Shown here piece by piece: positions 1 through 11,294 of a stretch of DNA of 64,000 nt. This DNA is from Eretmocerus hayati (Eukaryota; Arthropoda; Insecta; Hymenoptera; Aphelinidae): contig CM056742.1 of the NCBI GenBank assembly GCA_029851415.1, positions 63,126,454 to 63,190,453 on the forward strand, read 5' to 3'. The translations under genes were made by a program, and so were the position numbers. How positions within the stretch are numbered: position 1 is the first letter of the stretch; each line of letters opens with the position of its first letter. Below the pieces are notes generated by a model. It had not been told where the DNA came from. It did not search any database and saw nothing but the letters and a program-made list of their open reading frames with translations.

Positions 1-644
1 AGTGGGCGGAGCTCGTGAGAGGAGCGGACTGTCCCCACGCGGCGAACCCGTATTCCTCCAATTCTCCGCACCTTCGTCTCCGGAAGTCGGAACTGATTCC
101 TAAAAGTGTCCGACTCAATGGCGCACTGCGAGGGCCAACATGGCCAAATCGAATATCAAATCTACACGCGGGGAGTTGGGTGGACCGGTGACAACGTGGT
201 GGAGCGGCAGATTTAGAAGCTCTACGCGTCGTAGAGCGGGGGAGAACTGCCCGGTAGCTAGCCCTGCACGACACGATTCTCCGCATATTGGGCACGATGA
301 GGCAAGCGTGCACTGGGGGGTGTCATTCTTTGGCGCACTCACCGCGTCTTCTGATCTAGTTTGGCACAGCTCCTGTCTCCTGCTCAGTGATTCAGCAAGC
401 TCAGCAACACAGCAGCAGACCCGCGACGACAACCCTCAACACCCGGGCAGTACTGCGCCACAGCCGGGGAATAGTCCAGCGTGCCCGGGCTGAGCGCAAT
501 GTACTGCTTCTGCTGCTCACTAGCCCATGAACACGGTCACACACACACATACACATACACACACGAGTTTTGGTGACAAACGCGGCAAAGCACAGTTTAT
601 TTCCAACACACGGGGTCACTTCACTAACCCAAACTAGTCAAATG
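1..644. other. GC-rich unassigned segment with a CA tract
   Basis: This stretch is clearly more GC-rich than the DNA that follows. Overlapping open frames lie on both strands at about 115-493, but neither shows a recognisable domain, and both are low-complexity and rich in Ser, Arg and Ala. A CA/TA microsatellite occupies about 536-565. The segment ends where BEL/Pao reverse transcriptase similarity begins, so it may belong to the same element, but I see no LTR boundary that would prove it. Confidence 0.4.
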
Positions 645-1997
645 ACAATGACAAATCTTGATTGTTCTCTGAATGATCGTCTCTATTCAGGTCCTAATCC
701 GCTACCTGGAGTGATCAATTCGTGTAGAAGATGGCGCAAGTGTTCCTATGCTTTCGTGGCGAATATCAAGCAGATGTTTCAGTGAATCGGCGCACACGTG
801 GATGACCATCATTCACAGGTTCTTTCGTGGGGAGATGATCCTGGTGATAAATTTGTGACTCTTCCGTTGACTTCCTCGACGTTGAGCTACACAAACGGTC
901 CGTTTCAAGCAATCATGGCGCTGAAACAATTAGTCATAGACGAAGGTGAGAATTTTTTTCCTGCTTGTGAAGTTATCAACGATGGAAGCTATATAGGTGA
1001 TGGTGTGTATGGAGGTTTCACAATCGGTGAGACTCTGACAAGGCAATCGGATACCATTGAACTGCTCAAGCGCGATGATTTTGAATTAAGAGAATGGCTG
1101 TCAAATACACCTGGACTCGTTCATAATTTACGAAAAAGTTCATTGGCTGCTGAAGATCCTTTGAGAGGAGATTGCTCATTCTCAGTACTCGTTAGTCACT
1201 GGTCACCTGCTCAAGATATTTCTAAATTTCAGTCGTCTCTCGATCCCTTGGCTCGTCCTCTGAAGAAACAATTCGTACTCTCCAAAATTGCTCGAATATT
1301 TGATCCGTCAAGTTGAATAACCCCAGCGATTATCATAGGTGAACATTTCAAACAGGTCCTCTGGATCGAAAAAGTACCATGGGATCGATTGTTACCGGAC
1401 GATTTCAGAGGATCATTCTAGCATCGGTATAGTTCCTTGACATTAATCCTGACTTTGAAGATCCCGTGCGATTTGGGAGTCACAAACACAGCTCAAAAAT
1501 ATAAGCTACACGGTTATTGTGATGCGTCTAAGATCGCCTACGCACCTATGGTATATCTACGTGTTTTAGACGATAACGGTGGAGTCACATTGTTGGGTGC
1601 AAAATTTAAAGTCGCTCCGATAAAAGTCCCATCCATTCCAAAATTGGAGTTATGTGGCGCTTTGGTGGTCACGCAGTAACTTGAACGATTCGCATCATCT
1701 CTCAAATTGGCTTTCACGTCAATTCATGTCAATTGCGACTCAAGCAATATCTGCTTCAGGTGCGCGAGCTACCTGCAAAATAGCCACCTTCTATTGTAAA
1801 TAGAAATTCTGAAATCTTGGACTTCATTCCTGACGCCAAATGCCATTACATCGAATCAGCTGATGTAGCTTCTCGAGGATGTCTTGGGAATGAGCTTGCT
1901 TCCAATAGTTTGTGATGAGAGCCCCCCCCCAGACTTGGACGTGGAAAGAATCACAAGTGGAGTGAGATAGGTCATATTGACCAGAATTCTCCTAAAG
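645..1997 (+). pseudogene. BEL/Pao retrotransposon pol remnant: RT and RNase H part
   Basis: Broken pol frame of a BEL/Pao LTR retrotransposon. The RT palm starts near 650 (SLNDRLYSGPN) and runs through LLKRDDFELREWLSN, IARIFDPS and the BEL-specific post-RT region to an RNase H-like HGYCDAS motif near 1509 and PKLELCGA near 1640; these are typical of the Peptidase_A17/BEL group. In-frame stops interrupt it near 783, 1314 and 1677. The RT catalytic YVDD is replaced by YIGD at 990-1001, and the upstream DI(K)xMF aspartate reads Asn, so the enzyme is dead twice over. Similarity fades at about 1990, where a foldback element begins; the next BEL-like sequence resumes at about 8573. I infer one element split by that insertion. 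Confidence 0.8.
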
Positions 1998-2194
1998 TAA
2001 TTGAGGGGCGCGTGAAAAGAGGGCGTAACTACAAAAAGGTCATTTCGAGGGAATTAATAAAAACTTAATAAAAACTGCAAGAGGCGTATTTGGCCGAGTT
2101 GACTCGACTTATTCCGAAGAAGATAGCATTCTCGAAATATCAGTGCAAGCCTCGTGGAATTAGATTTGATTCCATAGATTTTACAGCCAATTCA

Positions 2195-2880
2195 AAAAAT
2201 GCAGTTACGCCCTTTTTCCGAATACAGGGTCAAATTTCGGCGCACCTTCTTCGCAAAAAGTAGAATCAAGTCCCGAAATCAAGTCCAATCACTCTCAAAA
2301 TTCACAAGCATGCTTATGGGCACCTACTGAAAGATATTTTGTACCGGTAAAGTTGTTCGATCCGCGCTCAGGAGCTCTGTACTCGCGGAAAGCTCAATAT
2401 GAATGCCCAAAAATATGGAAGTTCTCAAGTCACTATATCAATGTTCAGGAACTTATTTTGGAGTAGAAGAACATGTTCTGATAGTTTATACCCATAGAAA
2501 TTAAATTCCGTGCCGAGGGGAATTTTTTGAAAAATTTTTTGTATGTAATTACGCCCTTTTCTCGAATCGCGCCGAACTTACGCCCTTTCTCCGATATATA
2601 ACGCCTATTTGATTTTGGTCACTCAGCGACTTACGCCCTTTCGAAATTTGAACATGTTAATTACACCCTTTTGGAATATTTCCGGAAAGTGATTGGAAAA
2701 GTTCCGAGGGCGTAATGGCGTTAACGCTCTTTTGATTTAATTTTTTTTTGCAGTTACGCCCTTTTGAATTCTTTTCCCTGCAGTTACGCTCTTATTCCAT
2801 ATCCCCGAGGACTGATCGAGGTAGTTACGCCCTTTTGAATTTTTTTCAATGCAGTTACGCCCTTTTTGGGAATCGGTGGA
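2195..2880. repeat. Left TTACGCCCTTT array
   Basis: At least nine copies of a (T/A)TTACGCCCTTT word occur in one orientation, at about 2205, 2543, 2579, 2629, 2660 (variant), 2753, 2782 (variant), 2823 and 2852, separated by 20-90 bp of AT-rich spacer. Many copies are preceded by GCAG or GTAA. Such subterminal arrays are used as transposase-binding sites in several DNA transposons; that role is an inference here. Confidence 0.75.
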
Positions 2881-3537
2881 GGAGTAAACCGAAGTGAACT
2901 TTCGAAAATTCCTAAGTGATTTTTTTCATTCTCGTGTATTGAAAGAAGTTCCCCACAATTATCTCACTCCTAGTTCCTTGATCCAAGATAGAGCTATCCT
3001 ATGAGCTCCAGCGAGAAATTGAAATATTGATTTCGGGCTGCTGTATTTTGCTCATAACTTTGAACTGCTTTGACCGATTTTGATCTTGAAAACAGCATTT
3101 GAGAAGTGATTCAAACGACCATCGGCATGCTTTTGGTGGTTCCTCGAAAATGCATTATTTGTCACATTGATAGTTACTTATTCTGGTCAGCTTGACATAT
3201 ATTTTGCCGTATTAATGTGTTCTCCGAGGTTTTATGCGAGTCTATCGAATTTTTGGGATTTCTAGGGTTTTTTTGTTGGAGATTACTGAATTTTCCTATG
3301 TTTACTCCCATAAGAACACGTGTGTAAGATAGGAATGCTTATGATTCTTTTACTCGGAAAAACGTTCGGCGACCCCCACTTTCAAAAACGGCCCTCACAG
3401 CATGGAAATATTTCAAAGAACGATTCAGGGAAATATTTCATTGCAATCTCCCGGGAATCTAGAAGCCCACACAGCATGGAAATATTTCAAAGAACGATTG
3501 AGGGAAATATTTTATTGCAATCTCCCGGGAATCTTGC
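2881..3537. other. Foldback interior, no gene seen
   Basis: AT-rich sequence between the left array and the duplicated core. I see no coding similarity. The last ~140 bp already contain the ATTTCAAAGAA-type short repeats of the core. Confidence 0.5.
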
Positions 3538-5562
3538 AGGGATATTGCGGGAGATATTTCAAAATGTTCCGTGGCAATATTTCAGAAAAAGCTTCCCGGA
3601 AGCTCCTGTAAATATTTCAAAGAATCTTACACTCAATATTTCAGTATATAATATTCCATCAGGACGAGGCCCCAAAATTTTCTGGAGGGTTTGCTAGCTT
3701 CTACGGAGGGCTACATTTAGAGACCAGATTCAAATAACATCGTTCTTGCAGTTCTTTTAGGCTGGGAAATCTTCAAAAATTCTGTGATGGATTTTCAAAA
3801 CCCACCACGTTCTGATACTCTATATGGAGCACTTTGTCGCTGTGAGTTATCCTTCTAACTCATGATATGAAACGTACCACTTTGGATTGAGCTTGGAAAA
3901 TTAATTTGATTCTGGTTATCATTGAATCAATAGATTTCGGGAACATTTCAAGGAATTCCTTATAAGTAAGCTCTCTGCCACTTAATTGCACCTAATGAAA
4001 TTGAAAACTTTCTGAATACATTCTAAAAGGTTCCAAAAATATCTATAGGAATTATTTCACCGGTAATCTTACAGAAACGTTGCACTGAAATATTGTTAAA
4101 ATCTTTACGAAAGCTTTCTGGAAGATTTCAATGCAATATTCTTAGGAAGAATTTCCGCGAAATTTTTGTACGATATTGAGATCAATGAAATATTCCATTA
4201 CAATCTCCCAGGAACCTTGCAGGGATATTGCAGGTGATATTTGAAAGTGTTCCGTGGCATTATTTCAGAGAAAGCTTTCCGGAAGCTCCCGTGAATATTT
4301 CAAAGAACCTCTCACGCAATCTTTCGGAAACCTCGCACTGAAATATTTCTGAAATATTCACGAAGCCTCCGCTGTGATATAGGCTCATTGAATGCCAAAC
4401 TTGTTCAAATCTCTTTTGAATTCAGGCTAATCACGAGTCGTCGCATGTAAATAAAGCCATCATAATAATAGGTTTGTGGAAGCTCTCTGAGTGATTCCGT
4501 ACATATTTCTTGGGAACATTCCACAGGTAATGTCCCAGGAATCTTGCACTGAGATATTGTTGATAGATCCTCGCAAGCTCCCTAAAATCTTTCAGAGCAA
4601 AAGTATGTGACGAGGTACTGCATATTAATACAGAAAACCGTTACAACCGAGGTGAGAACATATTATACTGTTAAAGTATTGCGAGGAGTAATTCTTAACG
4701 ACTTGAATCTGTGGGATATGACACAGAAATATTGCGGTGGAACATTCTGGGAATCTTTCAGTAACATTGCAGTGAAAGATTGTAGGAATCTTTCAGAAAC
4801 ATTGCATTGAAAGGTTGTAGGAATCTTCCAGAAACATTGCAGTGAAAGATTGTAAGAATCTTCCAGGAATATTTCATTGGAAGATTCTGTTCCCGATAGA
4901 TGTCGCATAACACACTTTAGTTCTCAAATTTCGCTCTCATAAATTATATGGTTTTTGGGAAACTATCTATCAGGAAATTTGATGGTAGTATCAAATGATC
5001 TGTCATGTGTGATAACATAGCCAGGACCAGCTATGCATAATGGTCTGTAAATGATACGTGAGAATTATTTGAAGATGCGTAAAGGCTTTCTCGCAAGCGT
5101 TCACAATAGACGCTGGTTAGTATATAAGACAGGAGGACGGCTTATCGGTTAGGTGTCGCGTACATCGAAGAGTTCATAGAACCTGGATGAATCTAACGTG
5201 GAGCTTTGGATTCAACGTCACAATGGAGTTGAAGTACGAGTCAGAATGATGAAGTCATGCATTAGAATGATTAAGAAACTTATCAAGCAAAATATGGATT
5301 CCACAGACAGAACAGTAACGCATATATTTTTGTGAGATTTCATGAAATATTGCAGGAACGTTCCACTGAAATATTTCAATGAAATGTTTCTGAAAGCTTC
5401 CCGAAATATTCCCGGCAATATTTCACGAAATCTTGCAGAAAGGTGTCTGAAGTGGGACATATCTTTATTGAGGGAAGCTTTCAGTGAAATGTTTCTGAAA
5501 GATTCCCAGTTTTTCCTGAAAGCTTGCAGGAAGGTTTCTGAAAGATTCTCATGCTGTGTGGG
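3538..5562 (+). repeat. Direct duplication, unit 1 (about 2.0 kb)
   Basis: This unit repeats downstream with an offset that grows from about 2025 to 2262 bp because of indels. It is packed with short degenerate repeats of the type GAAATATTTC, GAAAGATTC and GGAATCTTTCAG, which are themselves partly palindromic, and it has a unique portion near 4900-5330. Open frames across it simply translate these repeats and are not believed to be genes. Confidence 0.8.
5121..5160 (+). promoter_or_regulatory. Possible TATA promoter, unit 1
   Basis: TATATAAG at 5121-5128 is followed about 25-30 bases later by ATCGGTTAGG and GTGTCGCG, a spacing that fits a TATA box plus initiator of an arthropod promoter. The surroundings are among the best-preserved parts of the duplicated unit. 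No downstream reading frame was found, so this is only a candidate. Confidence 0.3.
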
Positions 5563-7830
5563 AGGGATATTGCAGGAGATATTTCAAAATGTTCCGTGTC
5601 AATTTTCAGAGAAAGCTTTCCGGAAGCTCCCGTGAATATTTCAAAGAATCTTACACTCAATCTTCCAGTAACCTTGCACTGGAATATTTCTGGAAGATTC
5701 ACGGAAGCTTTTTGGAAGATTCCTTAAAACAATTCACAGAAATATCTCTGAAATATTATCGAAAGCTTTCTGAAAGATGTAAGTGCAATATTTTGGGGAG
5801 AAGTTTTGGAAGAGTTACGAAAACCATCTCCTGAAAATTTCTCACCGATATTGAGTATGATATTTCATCAGAACGAGGCCCCAAAATCTTCTAGAGGGTT
5901 TTGTAGCTTCTACGGAGGGCCACATTTTGAGACCAGTTTCGAATAACATCGTGCTTGCAGTCTTTTTAGGCTGGGAAATCTTGAAAATTCCATGATGGAT
6001 TTTCAAAACTCACCGCGTTCTGATACTCTATATGGAGCACTTCGTGGCTGTGAGTTATCCTCCTAACTCACGATATGAAACGTACCACTTTGGATTGAGC
6101 TTGGAAAATCAATTTGATTCTGGTTTTCATTGAATCGATAGATTTCGGGAACATTTCAAGGAATTCTTCTATAACCTCTCTGCAACTCAATAGCACCTAA
6201 TGAAATTGAAAAATTTCTGAATAGCTTCTAGAAGGTTCCAAAAATATTTCTAGGAATTATTCCACCGGTGATCTTTCAGAAACGTTGCACTGAAATATTG
6301 TTGAAATCTTTACGAAAGCTTTCTGGAAGATTTCAATGCAATATTCTTAGGAAGAATTCCCGCGAAATTTTTGTACGATATTGAGATCAATGAAATATTT
6401 CATTGCGATCTCCCAGGAATCTTGCAGGGATATTGCAGGTGATATTTCAAAATGTTCCGTGGCATTATTTCAGAGAATGCTTTCCGGAAGCTCCCGTGAA
6501 TATTTCGAAGAATCTTACACGCAATCTTTCGGAAACCTTGCACTGAAATATTTCTGAAAGATTCGCGAAAGCTCTCTGGAAGATTTCTTGGAACAATTCA
6601 CTGAAATATTCCTGGAAGATTTACAAGCCTCTGCTGAGATATAGGCTCATTGAATTCCTAACTTGTTCAAATCTCTTTTGAATTTACGCTAATCAAGAGT
6701 CGTCGCATATAAATAAAGCCATCATAATAATAGGTTTGTGGAAGCTCTCTGACTGATTCCGTACATATTTCTTGGGAACATTTCACAGGTAATCTCCCAG
6801 GAATCTTGCACTGAGATATTGTTGATAGATTCTCGCAAGCTCCTTAAAATCTTTCAGAGCAAAACTATGTGACGGGGTACTGCATATTAATACCGAAAAT
6901 CGTTACAACCGAGGTAAGAACATATTATACTGTTAAAGTATTCCGAGGAGTAATTCTTAACAACTTGAATCTGTGGGATATGACACATAAATATTGCGGT
7001 GGAACATTCTGGGAATCTTTCAGTAACATTGCAGTGAAAGATTGTAGGAATCTTTCAGAAACATTGCACTGAAAGGTTGTAGGAATCTTTTAGAAACGTT
7101 GCAGTGAAAGATTGTAGGAATCTTCCAGGAATATTTCATTGGAAGATTCTGTTCCCGATAGATGTCGCATAACACACTTTAGTTCTCAAATTTCGCTCTC
7201 ATAAATTATATGGTTTTTGGGAAACTATCTATCAGGAAATTTGATGGTAGTATCAAATGATCTGTCATGTGTGATAACATAGCCAGGACCAGCTATGCAT
7301 AATGGTCTGTAAATGATACGTGAGAATTATTTGAAGATGCGTAAAGGCTTTCTCGCAAGCGTTCACAATAGACGCTGGTTAGTATATAAGACAGGAGGAC
7401 GGCTTATCGGTTAGGTGTCGCGTACATCGAAGAGTTCATAAAACCTGGATGAATCTGACGTGGAGCTTTGGATTCAACGTCACAATGGAGTTGAAGTACA
7501 AGTCAGAATGATGAAGTCATGCATTAGAATGATTAAGAAACTTATCAAGCAAAATATGGATTCCACAGACAGAACAGTAACGCATATATTTTTGTAAGAT
7601 TCCATGGAATCTTGCAGGAACATTTCACTGAAATGTTTCAATGGAATGTTTCTGAAAGCTTCCCGAAATATTCCCGGCAATATTTCATGAAATTTTGCAG
7701 AAAGGTATCTGAAGTGGGACATATCTTTATTTAGGGAAGCTTTCAGTGAAATCCTTCTGAAAGATTCCCGCGTTTTCCTGAAAGCTTGCAGGAAGGTTTC
7801 TGAAGGTTTTTCATGCTGTGTGGGGGATAT
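5563..7830 (+). repeat. Direct duplication, unit 2 (about 2.27 kb)
   Basis: Second copy of the core unit. Matched landmarks include AGGACGAGGCCCCAAAAT (3660) with AGAACGAGGCCCCAAAAT (5871), and the block around 4920-5330 with 7180-7590, which is almost identical over several hundred bases. The right edge is marked by CATGCTGTGTGGG, seen at about 5550 and again at about 7812. Unit 2 carries an extra ~190 bp relative to unit 1 near 5640-5860. Confidence 0.8.
7383..7422 (+). promoter_or_regulatory. Possible TATA promoter, unit 2
   Basis: Second copy of the TATATAAG (7383-7390) plus TCGGTTAGG arrangement, unchanged from unit 1. Conservation between the two copies is expected from recent duplication and does not prove function. 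Confidence 0.3.
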
Positions 7831-8292
7831 CGATTCGTGAACATGTTAAGTATACTTGTGAATTTTGGTAGCTCGATGACCGTCATCATTCTTCACCCGC
7901 GAGTGCTACTACTATATTGTGTGAGCGACAATCGAATGATTTTGAAACCCTTGCTATTGTTGTTCGTTGATTTTTTATGACCAACCGTGGCATTTGATTG
8001 GGGTGTGAATACTTCCCTGGATGATTCTATGAATAAAATGCCTAATAACGTACGGGTCCGCTGGATACTGTCGAGATGGAATATGGTTTTGCATTGGTGA
8101 AAAATGACGAGTGAAATGCGACGTTACTCAACGGGCTCTATTTCACAAAATCTAAGTGATTTGCGGCTTCACGATATACGTTGGAAATTCAATTCTAAAC
8201 TTCTAATACCAAATATTTCGAGTGGTTTGATTCACTGCAAGCTGGAAGGCAGTCAACTCGGCAGTCAAAGTAGTTGGAAGAGATGAAAATTC
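7831..8292. other. Foldback interior right of the duplication
   Basis: AT-rich DNA between the duplicated core and the right terminal array. A 60-codon frame on + (8104-8286) shows no domain. Nothing else recognised. Confidence 0.4.
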
Positions 8293-8560
8293 GGGAAAAG
8301 GGCGTAACCTCCAAAAATTTATGAGCAAAAGGGCGTAACTCACACAATTTCATGGATAAAAGGGCGTAAAGGTGTTTACGCCCTTTTATCAAATCGCAGA
8401 AAGGGCTTAATGGCGTTCACGCCCTTCTAAAGATCTCGAGGTTCGTAAACACTTTTTCCAAAACGGGTTTCATGGCTGGTTAGAACACCCCTCGGAAGGC
8501 TCAAAAAGCGAAAGGGCGGAATAAAGGCGTAACCGCCATTACGCCCTTCTTCCACGCGAC
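8293..8560. repeat. Right GGGCGTAA array
   Basis: Several copies of AAAGGGCGTAA(C/A) near 8299, 8327 and 8360 are followed by the reverse word TTTACGCCCTTTT (about 8375) and a mixed-orientation group up to 8560. The array is the mirror partner of the array at 2195-2880 and closes the foldback. Confidence 0.7.
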
Positions 8561-8572
8561 CTCTCAATTGAA

Positions 8573-9290
8573 AAACCACCTGAGGGAGCAGTCGAATTAC
8601 TTGTGGATACTATCACCACAGGCTCTCCAAGACATGAATTTGAGATCTTGTCAAATGGTTTCCTGCTTGACAAACCCGATTCGGATCACCGTATATATCA
8701 ATATAATAAGAAAATTCCCAAAATAATACGTAGGGTTCGTATGGAAGATGAGGTTTCGGGTGTGATCAGTGGATTTTCTCCCAACTCTCAGTTGCTCATT
8801 CAAGACGATGAAACTTTTCACGCTCAGCTACTATGGGTCTACTCAACCCAATTAGTACTCTTCTCAGATGAATATAAAGGAGTTTGAGGAGGTGAGCTCT
8901 TGCCTGAATCAAATTCCCTCAGATCGTTGGATCTTATCCTGGAAGCCGGCCTATCGAGGGTTGGGGGCAGGTTGAAAAATGCGGATATTTCTGATGACGA
9001 GTGATTTCCAGTGATCTTGCCAAGTAAATCTAAATTGACGCATTCGTTGATTAGGTTAATCCACCAAATCACACTGCATGGGCGTGTACATTTGACGCTT
9101 ACTACCTGCAGACAGATGTTTTGGATGATTAGAGGGAAATCTGCCGTGAAGACTGTTATCAATCATGGCAACCGTTGTTCCACATAGCAAGCTACTAAGC
9201 CATATGAGCAAATCTACAGAACCTTCGACTTTTAGTGTACCATACAGGATTTCAATGAGATCGGGACTCTCACGCCCTGGAAAAATGTTT
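8573..9290 (+). pseudogene. BEL/Pao pol remnant: linker and integrase zinc-binding part
   Basis: Continues a BEL pol after the foldback insertion. LDLILEAGLSRVGGRLKNADI at about 8924-8986 matches the BEL linker that precedes integrase, and it is followed by FPVILPSKSKLTHSLIRL, the ITLHGRVHLTLTTCRQMFW block and NHGNRC, the region of the integrase zinc-binding domain. A stop follows DEYKGV at 8887 and others occur near 9003 and 9186. The order after the RT/RNase H fragment at 645-1997 is what one intact BEL pol would show, supporting a single interrupted element. No integrase catalytic core was recognised here. Confidence 0.72.
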
Positions 9291-9639
9291 TTCAGATGGT
9301 TTCTGTAGTTCCCAGGATGGTACTCTATCGATTTTTCATGACACGTGCGTTGTGCTCCCGATACAAATCAAAAAATCGTCAAATTTCGTACTTTTTCAGT
9401 GTCACTGGCACGTCTTTCAAAACTCAAAATGAACAAGCCCGCAATGGTTTCATGCGCCAGAGAAAAATTCGAATTCTGACACCCCCATACCCGAAGTCGA
9501 CGGAGAGGAACGAGGAGTGAGTCGTTCGCATCATTCACAGCCCATGGAAGAGTAGGAGTCACTCAAGTGAACTAACTGTTGGGCTTGTTTACTTCAAATA
9601 ACCTCACTTGTGATGGAATTCGTCCAGGTATTGGAAACG
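9291..9639. other. No gene recognised
   Basis: Small overlapping frames occur on both strands (74 codons on +, 64 on -) without recognisable domains. It may be degraded BEL integrase or an insertion between two BEL fragments. Confidence 0.4.
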
Positions 9640-10381
9640 AAAAGACCTCAACAACCTTAAAAGAATCTATCTCACAGGTACTTTCCCCTAGTGGCTGACG
9701 ACATTCCACAAGCTAGTGACTTTTGCATCAAGTATGTCCAAATTCGGACGTTTTGCTCGGAAATTAAGACTTTGAGTCACAAATCAGAACTCTCGAGATG
9801 ATCAAAACTTGTTAAGCTCACCCTTCCTAACGATCTAGATGGCATTCTCCGAGTTGGAGACCGATTGAAGCACTCTACGCTCCCTTTTTTGCGGAAATAT
9901 CCTGCGGTTCTTCTCCCTAATCATGTTACCGAGCTGATTATTATCGCTCAATTAGACCTCAATTTGTTGCACTCGGGCAGAAATCTGGCACTCACTGTCT
10001 TGCGCCAATAATATCCGGTTCTCGGTGCACGAAGCCTCGTCTGATCCTATTCCCATAAGTGTGTCATCTGCGTTCGATATTGTGGGGATCTCATGAGCCG
10101 GACGATGGCTAACCTATCCAAGTCTCGGTGAAGATCCTCGATTCCATTCACTCATACGAGAGTTAATTACGCAGGACTTCATGACGTCCGAAATCACTCT
10201 GGACGAGGATCAAAATCACACAAGGCGTACATTTTGGATCTTGTTCGCTCAGCGACCCGTGTTTTTCGTCTCGAATTGGTGAATGATCATTCAACCACAA
10301 CTTTTCTGGACGCGTCCGATCGTTCCGTATCACATCATGGACTACTAACCGATAGATATTGGGACAATGGTGAAAATCTTA
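9640..10381 (+). pseudogene. Second BEL/Pao integrase fragment
   Basis: A second, independent BEL integrase region: LPNDLDGILRVGDRLKHSTLPFLRKYP near 9823-9903 is the same linker as the one at 8924, followed by LLPNHVTELII, LLHSGRNLALTVLRQ and a cysteine region near 10060. RGSKSHKAYILDLVRSATRVFRLELV near 10207-10281, then STTTFLDA and DNGEN, resemble the RNase H-fold integrase core. Frames shift several times. Because the linker and zinc-binding region are present twice (here and at 8924-9180), this is a second copy rather than a continuation. The foldback at 10382 truncates it. Confidence 0.68.
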
Positions 10382-11294
10382 CACACCTTGCTTCAGGATG
10401 CGATGGAAATAGAAACAATGCCTGCGAAATATGCACGTGGTGTCGTCCTGGAACTCGTATCCATCCCAGATCCGTTTCGACCTAAATCGTATCGGTTCAT
10501 ATTTCGAAATGGCGAGTCAATTGGATTTTCTCCATATAATTAACATGGAACATGGGGGAAAGATCATCAGTTTGGCTATAAAACGACGGATTGTTCCCGT
10601 GACTTGGAAAGTATTCATTTTATCAAAACATGTGTAGAGTAACTTTTTAATGGGCTCTCTTGGACCTACAAAAAAGGTCTCCCTACAGTTTATCGCTTGA
10701 TGCGTTCATTTCAAGTTATGAGGCGTTCTTGTTCGAATGTTACGAATCTCGCAATATTTCCATCATACATCATTACTCTATATTTTATACCTCTAGCATA
10801 CTTAGAGAGCCTGAAAATTCTGTAGAGCTTCCTTCTAACGATTTCATCAAAGATATACATAGAAGTGGTTTAGAAAATCTCCAGGCCTCCCTAAATATGC
10901 TAGAGATATAAAATGTGGAGTGATGATGTATAATAAAAATATCGCAAAATCCATAACATTTAAACAAGAATGCCTCATAACTTGAGATGGGTACATCGTG
11001 CGATAAATTGTCATGATACCTTCTTTGTAGATCCGAAAAAGTCCTACAAGACGTTACTCCACACATTTTTCGATATAGTGGATACTTTTCGAGTTACAGG
11101 AACAATCCGTTGTTTTATAGCCAAACCGATGATCTCCCTCCCATGTCCCATATTAATTATATGAAGGAAATTCTGAACCGATAAGATTCAGGTCAAAACG
11201 GATCTGTAATGAGTACGAGCTCCTGAACGACACCACGTTCGCAGATTTCGCAGGCATTTTTTTTATTCCCATCGCATCTTGAAGAGAGGTGTGC
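10382..11294. mobile_element. Foldback element of about 0.9 kb with ~430 bp arms
   Basis: The two halves are reverse complements: CACACCTTGCTTCAGGATGCG at 10384 matches the complement of the segment ending at 11294, and the match continues through GCGATGGAAATAG, ATGCCTGCGAAAT and GATCCGTTT to the centre near 10835. Both halves contain GTTTGGCTATAAAACGACGG (10571) and its complement (11106). The three small frames across it mirror one another and are not genes. It ends a BEL integrase fragment on its left. I found no convincing target duplication, so an inverted duplication of local DNA is an alternative. Confidence 0.7.

Larger units (their letters stand above)
1998..8572. mobile_element. TTACGCCC-type foldback element, copy 1 (6.6 kb), inside BEL pol
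   Basis: Both ends carry inverted sequence. The left end reads AATTGAGGGGCGCGTG followed by AGGGCGTAAC, and the right end reads its approximate reverse complement ending CACGCGACCTCTCAATT. Inside each end the decamer TTACGCCCTT (or GGGCGTAA) recurs many times. The core is a 2.0-2.3 kb direct duplication. No transposase frame is visible, so the element is non-autonomous or degraded. It separates the RT/RNase H part of a BEL pol from an integrase part. A second, shorter relative lies at 45128-46651 and shares an internal stretch (AATAAAAACTTAATAAAAAC at about 2058 and 45165). Exact ends are uncertain by about 10 bp and no clear target duplication was found. Confidence 0.65.

Noticed and set aside
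115..493. Overlapping frames of 105 (-) and 117 (+) codons near the start
   Set aside because: Both occur because the segment is GC-rich; low-complexity products without a motif.
3320..7722. Frames rich in the peptide words ISRNLAER, FRKLP and NLSETLH
   Set aside because: They follow the short palindromic repeats of the duplicated core in several frames at once; no domain and no consistent frame.
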